The notes beneath the pieces are model-generated. The model saw nothing but the letters and a program-made list of their open reading frames with translations. It was not told the DNA's origin and did not search any database. From Engraulis encrasicolus (taxonomy: Eukaryota; Chordata; Actinopteri; Clupeiformes; Engraulidae): a stretch of 64,000 nucleotides of DNA. This document shows, piece after piece, positions 23,695 through 33,431 of the stretch. Position 1 is the first letter of the stretch; the number at the start of each line of letters is the position of its first letter. The translations under genes were made by a program, and so were the position numbers. The stretch is from NCBI RefSeq assembly GCF_034702125.1, contig NC_085857.1, positions 56,595,077 through 56,659,076 on the forward strand. The letters run 5' to 3'.

Positions 23695-23728
<34 letters not shown>

Positions 23729-23736
23729 GTGTGTTT

Positions 23737-23829
<93 letters not shown>

Positions 23830-23851
23830 TGTGTGTACTTGTGTGTGTGTA

Positions 23852-23892
<41 letters not shown>
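23695..23892. repeat. (GT)n microsatellite before LRR exon 1
   Basis: About 200 bp of GT with a few interruptions, ending about 20 bases before an LRR exon acceptor. Confidence 0.97.
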
Positions 23893-23896
<4 letters not shown>

Positions 23897-23912
23897 TTAA
23901 TTATTTTTACAG

Positions 23913-24083
23913 ACTTGTACACTGTAATCTCATTGCCAAAACCTGTGAGGTTGTGGCTTCAGTTTTACAGTCACCAAACTCCCTGGTGGAGTTGGACCTT
24001 AGTGACAATGCCCTGGGGGATTCTGGAGTTCAGTTTCTCTCTAAAGGATTGTCTAGTCCTCACTGCAGACTACAGATGCTAAG
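23913..24083 (+). CDS. NLRC3-like LRR exon 1
   Basis: This 171-bp exon is 57 codons long, phase 2 at both ends. Acceptor is TTATTTTTACAG and donor CTAAG|GTTGGT. It encodes (R)LVHCNLIAKTCEVVASVLQ… with the repeat core LVELDLSDNALGDSGVQFL and the typical end LSSPHCRLQMLR. These are ribonuclease-inhibitor-type LRRs, two helix-strand units per exon. The exon joins the NACHT exon in frame. Confidence 0.92.
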
Positions 24084-24163
24084 GTTGGTGATAATAGCCA
24101 TTCGTTTCTTGAGGATACATATCATTGGAGACATGTGGTGAATAATGTGTTAGTGAAAAAAAA

Positions 24164-24164
<1 letters not shown>

Positions 24165-24222
<58 letters not shown>

Positions 24223-24238
24223 CGAGAGAGGGAGAGAG
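24165..24238. repeat. (GA)n microsatellite
   Basis: GA repeat with few interruptions, between LRR exons 1 and 2. Confidence 0.95.
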
Positions 24239-24281
24239 TGTGTGTGTTTGTATGTGTGTTAACGTGTTCTGTTTGTGTGCT

Positions 24282-24379
<98 letters not shown>

Positions 24380-24394
24380 CGTGTGAGAGTGTGT

Positions 24395-24488
<94 letters not shown>
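24282..24488. repeat. (GT)n microsatellite before LRR exon 2
   Basis: Long GT tract ending in the same GTTAAATTATTTTTACAG context as before LRR exon 1. Confidence 0.97.
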
Positions 24489-24490
<2 letters not shown>

Positions 24491-24504
24491 AATTATTTTT
24501 ACAG

Positions 24505-24675
24505 ACTTGTCCACTGTAATCTCATTGCCAAATCCTGTGAGATTGTTGCTTCAGTTCTACAGTCACCAAACTCCCTGGTGGAGTTGAACCTTAGTGGCAA
24601 TGCCCTGGGGGATTCTGGAGTTGAGTTTCTCTCTAAAGGATTGTCTAGTCCTCACTGCAGATTACAGATGCTAAG
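24505..24675 (+). CDS. NLRC3-like LRR exon 2 (recent duplicate of LRR exon 1)
   Basis: 171 bp, phase 2 at both ends, same splice sites as LRR exon 1. I count nine base differences from exon 1. They give five amino-acid changes (T to S, V to I, D to N, D to G, Q to E) and four silent changes. Core is LVELNLSGNALGDSGVEFL. Similarity extends into the flanking introns on both sides (GT tract plus TTATTTTTACAG before, GTTGGTGATAAT and GGAGACATG after), so exon and flanks were duplicated together. Confidence 0.92.
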
Positions 24676-24741
24676 GTTGGTGATAATTGACATTCGTTTC
24701 GAGGGGATAAATATGATTGGAGACATGCAGTGAATAATTTT

Positions 24742-24744
<3 letters not shown>

Positions 24745-24774
<30 letters not shown>
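24745..24774. repeat. (GA)n microsatellite
   Basis: Short GA repeat directly left of the MITE at 24778. Confidence 0.9.
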
Positions 24775-24777
<3 letters not shown>

Positions 24778-25579
24778 GCCCTCATTTATCAAACTTGCGT
24801 AGAAACCATCACAGAAATGAGCGCAGATCTCGTCGTACGACAAAGCTCATGTGAGATTTACTAAACATGTGTACCTCTCCAATCCCATCGTAAGAGCAAG
24901 TGGCTGTTGATAAATCCAGCGTCTGAAAGCCATCGTAATTAGAATAATCACACCTTCTCTAAAACGGCGGGAAGGAGACCACACCCCTACGTTTGCGACA
25001 TGGAGAGGCGCAAACTGGCTAAAACATCCAAGTTTCTGGTTGATTGACAGCTTGAAATTAGGCTTTACGCGAGGTAGACAACAAAATAACACGTGGAAAT
25101 AATCAACAGCAGTAGTCAACAGTGTTTCGGTTCTCAATATGTAAGGGGTAGAGATTGATTTCCAAATAGCCTACTTACAATGAATTGTTTGATTGACTAC
25201 AGTAGACATAATGGAGATATTTATAGACTATCTATATTATTATATTAAATAATAATTTATTCTTTAAAAAGGGTGCACCAATTCAAACAAGTAGAAGTTG
25301 GCTTATAGGCAAAATATACAATGTAAAAACATTTTGTAATTATGTAGGTCACATATTTATGATAATGAGTTGTTGCGCTACAACTGCTGCTCAAGTTGGT
25401 GATCATAGTCATCTCAAGTCCAATTTGAAAACGGCGTACACCGTCTGAGAGCAGTCGTAGGATTTCATCTTTCCTGCGCTTACGATGAGATTTGATAAAT
25501 GCCAAGTGGTCGTAGAAAAAGAACGTACGCACGACGTACGTATGATTCTCGTCGTACGCTGCTTTGATAAATGAGGGCC
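24778..25579. mobile_element. MITE, about 800 bp
   Basis: TIRs are GGCCCTCATTTATCAAA and TTTGATAAATGAGGGCC. A 3-bp direct repeat AAT flanks both ends, hinting at a PIF/Harbinger-like origin. Internal CGTCGTACG words are repeated. A degraded relative lies at 2218-2465. Confidence 0.8.
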
Positions 25580-25580
25580 A

Positions 25581-25581
<1 letters not shown>

Positions 25582-25647
<66 letters not shown>
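25582..25647. repeat. (GT)n microsatellite
   Basis: Uninterrupted GT repeat starting at the right end of the MITE. Confidence 0.96.
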
Positions 25648-25648
<1 letters not shown>

Positions 25649-25753
25649 ACTTGTTCTCTTGACTCTGAATTGAACACCACAAAGACTTCAATACAGGTGC
25701 ACAACCTTATTTTGAATATATACACATTTGTACTCTTATTTGTACATTTGCAG

Positions 25754-25924
25754 ACTTGCTGACTGCAACTTCGTCAAAGAGACTTGTGAGATTTTGGCTT
25801 CAATTCTACAGTCACAGAATGACCTGACAGAGCTGGACCTCAGTCTCAATGTCTTTGGAGAATTTGGAGTCCAACTCCTCTCTCAGGGACTGTCAAGTCC
25901 CCACTGCAAACTGCAGACATTAAG
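25754..25924 (+). CDS. NLRC3-like LRR exon 3
   Basis: 171 bp, phase 2 at both ends; acceptor TGTACATTTGCAG, donor TTAAG|GTTGGT. It encodes (R)LADCNFVKETCEILASILQ, then LTELDLSLNVFGEFGVQLL and LSSPHCKLQTLR. More diverged from exons 1 and 2 than those are from each other, so an older member of the array. Confidence 0.92.
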
Positions 25925-26618
25925 GTTGGTTGTAGATGTCTTCTCATTGTCAAACTGAACAATGTGTGTTTCAGTAATTGATCCTTAAAGGATTTATCCG
26001 GAGTTGGAATAAGTTTGCCTCATTTTTGCATGTTTGGGGTGAAATACAGTCACTCTAGAGCAAAATCAAGGCAAAAGGATGCGTTTTGAGAAACTTTGAT
26101 AATATCACGTTAGCCTCGTTAGCCATATCAGCTATGCAATATGATAGATTGCGGGCATCGTATCTCGGCGGTTACACACATTTCCATAACACAACATTTT
26201 AAAGTCTTGCACAGCTCAAAACAACGTCACACGTACCTCGTAATATGTTGAGGGTATCCACACATAAACCGAAGTGTCCAAAGCCCTTCATGTATTCTTG
26301 AAAGGTCTGCAGAATGTGTTTTGTGAAGCTACTACCTTGACAATATCTACAGTTACGGTCAAGCCAACTATTTGACACAAAAGTCAACAAAAGTAGATTG
26401 CCGAGTGCGTCGCATCATCAGCTGTGGTTACTCGCTCTGGAAATAATCATAGCTCTGTAATAAGCACAGAGTTAACACAGTTGATGTGGACGAGTTTTGG
26501 GTGGTATTGTAGATAGTATTGATGTGAAGGGTGTAGGCATACCGAATTATGTGTTAGCCTAGGCTAAATATTATTTTTGGTACTTTTGTGTGAAAAAAGA
26601 CCTTGTGCCATAACGGTG

Positions 26619-27090
26619 ATTTCCTCGGGTTGTTGCTGGAACGACATCGCAAAGTTGGTCCTGGATCAGCATCTGGTTTGAGTGGTTATCTATGTCAGAT
26701 TTCGCGCCAGTAACGTCTTCTGTAGCCTATGGATTAAGATCAGTTATGCAGAAGTGCCATGCTGTTACAAAATACAATTATTCACTGACAGGTTAAGTTT
26801 AGGAATATGTTTTGGTAAAGGCATAATTTGGCATGTTGTTAGGTTGGTGCACACATTTTCACTGACAGGTTGTTTAGGAATTGGTTTTGGTTTAGGCACA
26901 GTTCCACATAGCCACTGTAATAGCCTAGCCATAACCAGAGCCGTATACCACCGTGACGGCACTTGGCATGCCCGTTAATTTTTGGAATCAGACCTAGAAT
27001 AGGCTAACATACCAGATGTTGATCCAGGACCAACTTTGCGATGTCGTTCCAGGAACAACAGTAACCCGAGGAAATCGCGGTCACCGTGCC
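26619..27090. mobile_element. Nested inverted-repeat element inside the left arm
   Basis: Ends are GGTGATTTCCTCGGGTTGTT on the left and a matching inverted ACCCGAGGAAATCGCGGTCA on the right, followed inward by CGACATCGCAAAGTTGGTCC and its complement. The partner arm of the outer palindrome lacks this block, which marks an empty site. Confidence 0.65.
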
Positions 27091-27628
27091 CAACGCAGGG
27101 CGCCCCTCCAGCTGTTTCGCTCGCTATCATAGTCGACTTGAACATTTGGTGATGTGTCAGTGCATCGCAAGGCACAGAGAGATGTGCACGAACAAGCCTA
27201 CTAACTTTGGACAGAGCTGCTGCTGCTCAACTTCGGAATCTCAAAGTGAAATGTAGCCTATTTTCTTCCAACCGGCATTATCAGCTGTCAAACTGGAGCG
27301 CGCCACCCTAAAAATGCAGCGGTTTGTTTAATTGTTCATCGGTGTCCACAAGAATGTTTACTTTTGGGAAAATAAAAACACGTTTTGAAATAGTCTAGGC
27401 TAGAGCTACTGTTTGGAGCCATACGCCTACTTCAACCCTGTAATCCCACCAACTCGAGTCATCCTGCACGTGAGACCGATTGCTCACGCAGCTTGGTCTA
27501 AGTTGTCAATCATGCGGGCAGAGCGAGAGAGAAGAGAGGGTGGGGGGGTTCACTTCGAGATTCCGCAGTTGAGCAGCCGCCTCGAATCTCTCGGTCCAAA
27601 GTTGAACAGAACAGTTAATAGGCTACAC

Positions 27629-28787
27629 CAGTGTTTCCCAACCTTTTGCACACTTTTTCCCTTTAAAAAATCTCACGGCACACCACCAACCAAAAATGAT
27701 GAAATAATGAAAACAAATTATTCTCTGATAAGAATGACTATATTGTTAATATAGGCGGCTACAAAGTGTTTTGAATAGCAATCAATTAACACAAAACTGT
27801 ATTTTTTTAGTCATATTTTAGGCCTACATTTCCTCTTTCAAATAAAAAGTGCACTTAATGTTCACAAGCTATAAACTTCAAAGTAGGCCTACAATTTACA
27901 AATTGTTATTCTGTCCAAAAGCATTCTATTAGCAGGAATACAGAAAATAATGCTTATTCTGACAGTAGCAACATTTGGGAAATATTTCACTGAATATCAA
28001 TCTCTGTATATTTTACTCACTTAATCGTAATGTGAAACCTACCGGTATATGCGTCTTTCACCTTTGGCTAAAAGGCCCGCCCTAAAATGCAGTTTGACCA
28101 CAAACACAGCGCTGCAAAAGGACGAGGTCGGTCAGAAGAAGTTTGACAGCGCTCCAAAGCGGAAATCTCATGTTTTCAAATGCAAGGTATTATGGTCATA
28201 TTATTATTAAAAACTGATTGGAAATTGTGCCTGGGGTGTTTGTGACAAAGGTTTCCCCGCGAGGTAACAGGAGGTAATCCCCTTGCTTTCCCTAAAACCG
28301 GGCTAATTATGCTTACCGGCAGTTGGATAGTCTGGCTTGAAGGGTCTCGGCATCCTCACACTCGACTAGAAAGCACGCGGACCAACAAACAACGTTGTGT
28401 GCTTAATCGTTTAACTTTTCAGTAAGGTTGTAAGCAAAACACGAACCTGTTTCAGGATTTTGTAGGAGGTAGGATTTTGGTTTTCTGACCTAATTAGTGA
28501 AGAAACAGTGCTAGCAAAGTTAACAATAAGTCACGTCAGGATTGTTTTGACTAGCAGCTGATGGACGTTCTTTGTTAGGGCTACTGAGGATAGCCTACAT
28601 CAGTGCAATTCGCTACCTGCTGCCACCTAGTGATAAGGAATTATTTCATGCTTAGGACGCCAGTCAACAGCAGACACAGGCTACTAGAGCTGATAATAAC
28701 GATGAATTTAAAAAAAAAAAAAAAAAAACTAAGAATTTTCCACGGCACACCTGACGATCTCTCACGGCACACTAGTGTGCAACACTG
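27629..28787. mobile_element. hAT-type element, 1159 bp
   Basis: The exact 8-bp duplication GGCTACAC lies at 27621-27628 and 28788-28795. The left end is CAGTGTTTCCCAACC. The right end is TGCAACACTG, preceded by CACGGCACAC repeats. A-tract of about 18 at 28711. No transposase open frame. Confidence 0.88.
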
Positions 28788-29502
28788 GGCTACACAACAG
28801 TGTTCTTGCACATCTCTCTGTGACTTGCCATGCACTGACACATGACCAAATGTTCAAGTCGACAAGGATAGCGAAACAGAGCTGGAGGGCGCCCAGCGTC
28901 AGGGTTAAATGGCGTAAGGTCTTCTCACACAAGAGCACCAAAAATAATATTTAGCCTAGGCTAACACATAATTCTGTATGCCTACACCCTTAACATCAAT
29001 ACTATCTACAATACCACCCAAAACTCGTCCACATCAACTGTGTTAAGTCCGTGCTTATTACAGAGCTATGATTATTTCCAGAGCGAGTAACCACAGCTGA
29101 TGATGCGACGCACTCGGCAATCTACTTTTGTGGACTTTTGTGTCAAATAGTTGGCTTGACCGTAACTGTAGATATTGTCAAGGTAGTAGCTTCACAAAAC
29201 ACATTCTGCAGACCTTTCAAGAATACATGAAGGGCTTTGGACACTTCGGTTTATGTGTGGATAGCCTCAACATATTATGAGGTACGTGTGACGTTGTTTT
29301 GAGCTGTGCAAGACTTTAAAATGTTGTGTTTTTGAAATGTGTGTAACCGCCGAGATACGATGCCCGCATTCTATCATATTGCATAGCTGATATGGCTAAC
29401 GAGGCTAACGTGATATTATCAAACTTTCTCAAAACTTGTTCCAACTCAGGATAAATCCTTAAATGACAAGGTGTTTCCATATGTTTTGAAACACTCATAT
29501 AG

Positions 29503-29673
29503 ACTCGCTGGCTGTAAAGTCACTGCCAACTCCTGTAAGATTGTGGCATCAGTTCTACACTCACCAAACACCATGAGAGAGCTGTACCTGTTTGACAATG
29601 ATTTGGGAGATTCTGGAGTTCAGCACCTTTGTAAAGGATTGTCAAGTCCCCACTGCACACTGCAGTCATTAAG
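29503..29673 (+). CDS. NLRC3-like LRR exon 4
   Basis: 171 bp, phase 2 at both ends; donor TTAAG|GTTTGT. It encodes (R)LAGCKVTANSCKIVASVLH, then MRELYLFDNDLGDSGVQHL and LSSPHCTLQSLR. The acceptor (AACACTCATATAG) has a poor pyrimidine tract. Only about 40 bases of pre-insertion intron remain between the TTAA element and this exon, so the branch point may now lie in transposon sequence or be weak. Confidence 0.88.
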
Positions 29674-30170
29674 GTTTGTTCTCACTCTTCTTGATTCATG
29701 TGACATCTATTGTCGAAGTTAAAGTGTATATCTCAGGTTATTTTTTATTCAAAATAATGGACTTCCTTTGATAGTTCTACCACTTGAACAATTATCCATA
29801 ATTTTTTTCATGCAACAGGACATCAGAAAATGAAATATAATGAGGAAAAGTGTGTATTTTCAGTAACATGTTCAAAGAATTCTAATCTATTGTGTGACGT
29901 CAGGCGAGGCCATTCAGTAGCCCGCAGTAGCGGTAGCCCTGCATTCTGTACGGTGTGTGATTGAATTATGCCGTACGGCTATGAAATAAATATCATTGGC
30001 AATGTTATCTCATGACAGCTACAGTCGGTCCCCCTACAATGCACACCCTTTACCGAGGTAATGCCACGTCATCCACCTCGGTACGTACCGGGCCTAGCTG
30101 CAGTGTACCCAAACAACCGCCGGGTGGCACTTGGGAGCACTCGCTCAATACACATTCACTCACACGCACA
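29674..30170. other. Gene-free intronic stretch
   Basis: No TE ends or coding signals recognised. A short inverted pair CCGAGGT…ACCTCGG sits at about 30053-30082, and GTACGG/CCGTAC words occur near 29950-29975. Confidence 0.4.
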
Positions 30171-30185
30171 CACGGGCGCGCACAC

Positions 30186-30202
30186 ATACACATACACACA
30201 CA

Positions 30203-30261
<59 letters not shown>
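30186..30261. repeat. CA then (CT)n microsatellite
   Basis: Short CA/CACATA run followed by about 60 bp of CT. Confidence 0.93.
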
Positions 30262-30264
<3 letters not shown>

Positions 30265-33200
30265 CATATCAGATAACCATAGCACAGAGTGGTGAAGAAG
30301 CGCAAATGTGTTGGCAACATTTATTACCATATGGGATATTTTAGACGATGTTGACGGCATATTAATATGCTCATATTCACCAGCACGCACCGATTCAGCG
30401 GATAACGACATGCCTAATTAAATTGTGTGAGAACACCTCCAGGAAGTAGGAAGAGTCATAAAAAGAATAAATAGCCTAATGAATTTTCTTTTCTTTTTTT
30501 AATGATGATCGGATGAATTGCCATTAATGTGCAAGCTCTATGTGTAGAAATTGAGTGTAGCCACAAGCCCTACCGATTCTCGCATCGCAAGATTTGAAAC
30601 GTCTAATATTACAACTTCAAACTTGATATCTGGATTTCGTTTGGTAAAAATTACGGAGGGTGCAATAGGGGGCCTAAACCTCACTGCAGTAACCTACAGC
30701 GCCGCGTTTGAGCGTTTAAGCCTTGGCTATTTATCTTACATCGCCAACAGCTGGGGCGATAACCTAACCTACACTTCCGTAATCAGTGCTTAATTTGTAA
30801 ATCACAAGGTACCGGAACGCAAAAAACATATGACATCACAGCGACGGTGAGTTGGACAGAGGTCCCGGAACGCACAGAAAAACTATAATTACGCAAACGA
30901 ATAAAAACGGGAAAAAAACAGATGCAATTCCCTGCATTTGAACGACATTGAGTCCCATGTCAGCTCATATCCATACGTTTGTTTCTTAATACAAGGGACG
31001 GTTGGCAATCCAATGGCTATTTTAAACAACAGCCATAGCTATTAAATGCTGTAATGACAACAACCAATATTTTTTGTTTGATCGCTAACTTTATGCTTAG
31101 TAGTTTCGTGCAGTGCATGGACATTATGCTTTCCCCATGAGGTGAAAAGAAACCGAAGCGGTCTTCTACTAGCCTATGCCTATTGAAAGGACAGTGCATG
31201 GCTGTCCAATTCCCGTATTCACACAACGTTGGCATAGGCCTATTAAACGTTAAATCCTCGCTTTGTTGGCGACTTTGTTGCATATGATTTGGCTAATCCG
31301 CATGTGCTGTTGCGATATGCCACTTCACTGTTTCAAGGGCTCGCGCACTGATGGTAAGCGAGCTGCGATTTTCAGGGCTCGCGATGGTAAGCGAGCGGCG
31401 ATTTTCCCGGTAGACTTGGCTTTTCACACTGACTGTCTGCTCGCGCTGCGGTCCGGTTGAAAATCCCTCCGACCAATGTTTTATTTGGAGTGTGTAGGCC
31501 CTATTTGAATGAAATATCACATTGTCTTTGCTGTTTTCGTGCTCAAATTGACTTGTAAGATAACGCGTGGGTACACATGCTGAGCGCTCGCCAGCCGAGG
31601 AAGATCTCATCCTCTCACCCAGGCTGTCTTTTTCGCTAGGCTACATGACTGATCAATGCACCAAACGCAGCCCAGGTGCCACTAGAAATGTGTATGTCCA
31701 AAACCTTGTGTGCCGACCAAAATGTGATACAGACGTTTAAACAATGTTTGGCACAGCCAGGCTTTCCATCTCATCCGCGCATATGAACAAACAACGAGAG
31801 AGGGGCAACTTCACGTAGCCTACATTTAGTCAGATAGTAGGGATGGAAATGTAGCCTAGTAGATCTATAGTTATGATTCTTAAATGTATGGGACAAGCAG
31901 TAGGCTGAATGTGACTGTCGTGCCGAAAAGCGAGTCCCTGCCAGAACAAGAGTGCCTCATTGAAACCAATGTCATTTTTTGAGAGAAAAATATACTCATT
32001 TTTGCAGAATGAATTACATAATATATGAACTAAAATATGCTTATGAAATATTACTCGTCCTCCACTTAATATGAGCTATTTGACTGAAACCGCAACATTT
32101 GTTATGACAATTAGACTATTCGATTCCTTTATGGAAATAATAGCCTACTGAAATTGTAACCAGCTCTTTGTAGCCTAATTCTTCCAGAGGGAATGCAGAT
32201 GCTTTATGGATATGCTTTACATCCATGCACTCTCCGTGCAGGGGTGGTGGAAAGACACCAAACGTGCCATCACCATCCCCCCGGACCCACGAAACCCACT
32301 GCGCTCCGAAGTTGAATTCCTTTTACTACTTTATTGCTGTGTGCATAAAGCGCATGTTCGATTTGCTGTAATAGGCTACGACCAGTAGCCTCGACGTGTC
32401 TGTCTTTTCTTTTCCTTTTTTCAATATTTAGTAGGCTAACATATGTTTAAGCCTAAAAATATAATAAATAAATAGAAATAATTTGGTATCCATGTCTGGT
32501 TAGCGTCTGGGCATTTGTGGTCTTTACCTGGTTCTCCGCACCATCTTATGACAATGTTGAACAATGTTGAACAAAAAAACGGATGCACACACGTCATACT
32601 CTTTTATTACCTCATATTGTTTTTAATTCTGTGTATAGACAAATAAACGTAGGCTAAACTTGACATTTCAGTAAGAGTGTACATTTATTTTACAAGTAGC
32701 CTATACAGAGTTTTAGTAGACAATGCCTACACAGCAGCCTTTACAAGTTGCCTAATGTAGGCTACCAGAATTGCGTTCCGTCCCTTTCGCTGTGTCTCCT
32801 GCGACTCGGTCTGTTGTTTGTGCAGTAGTGCGCTGTTTCCCTTCACCTACCAGTGGGCTCACCACCTAGATCGATGATTTGGTCGATGACTGTAGGCCTA
32901 TCCAGGTGACTGGACACTTAAAAGACTTTGTAAGGATTTATTTTTAGGCATAGCCTACTTAGATTTTTTTGAATGCCGCCTTTGTCCTGAGTGAATTCTG
33001 AATCAAGACCAGACTGCGTTGCTGCCACCCTTGTTGAGTCACTAGCCAACTGCACTTTTTGCACCATGGGATTTACAGTATGGACACGGGAGTAAGGACA
33101 TTGAAGTAGGCTAGGCTAGGCCTACACCTGGACACTTAAAAAGACTTCGTAAGGATTTAGTATTAGGCATAGTTTGATTTTTTGAACGCCTTTTTATTGA

Positions 33201-33289
33201 TCTAGGCTATGTTTTTATTGCTATTTGTAACATCACAACAAATAAACATTCAAACTTTTGAAACAATATCCATACTCTGCCTTGCATCT

Positions 33290-33292
<3 letters not shown>
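30262..33292. other. Gene-free intronic stretch with small duplications
   Basis: A tandem pair with GGTAAGCGAGC and GCGATTTTC occurs at about 31340-31406. A direct repeat pair GGACACTTAAAA…GTAAGGATTTA…TTAGGCATAG occurs at about 32914-32960 and 33128-33172. No recognisable coding region or complete TE seen. Confidence 0.5.
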
Positions 33293-33383
<91 letters not shown>

Positions 33384-33386
33384 CGC
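33292..33386. repeat. (GT)n microsatellite ending in (GC)n
   Basis: About 82 bp of GT followed by alternating GC, a potential Z-DNA-forming tract. Confidence 0.96.
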
Positions 33387-33431
33387 TCGTGAAAAAAAAC
33401 CTCTTGGCCGCAAACTGTTAAACTCACACGG

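Larger units (their letters stand above)
25990..29458. mobile_element. TTAA-flanked palindromic element, 3.5 kb, with nested insertions
   Basis: TTAA(A) occurs at 25985-25989 and 29459-29463, with termini GGATTTATCC and its complement. Arms of about 600 bp (25990-26620 and about 28905-29458) are inverted copies, with shared words such as GCCTAGGCTAA and CGATGCCCGC. The palindrome continues at about 27095-27175 with 28835-28900. Nested inside are a second inverted-repeat element (about 26619-27090) and a hAT (27629-28787). It lies between LRR exons 3 and 4 and ends 44 bases before exon 4. Confidence 0.75.

Noticed and set aside
23697..24519. Open frames of alternating Cys-Val or Thr-His
   Set aside because: Translation of GT/CA microsatellites in several frames; not genes. 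The same applies at 25571, 33209, 53931-54318, 58571 and 59149.
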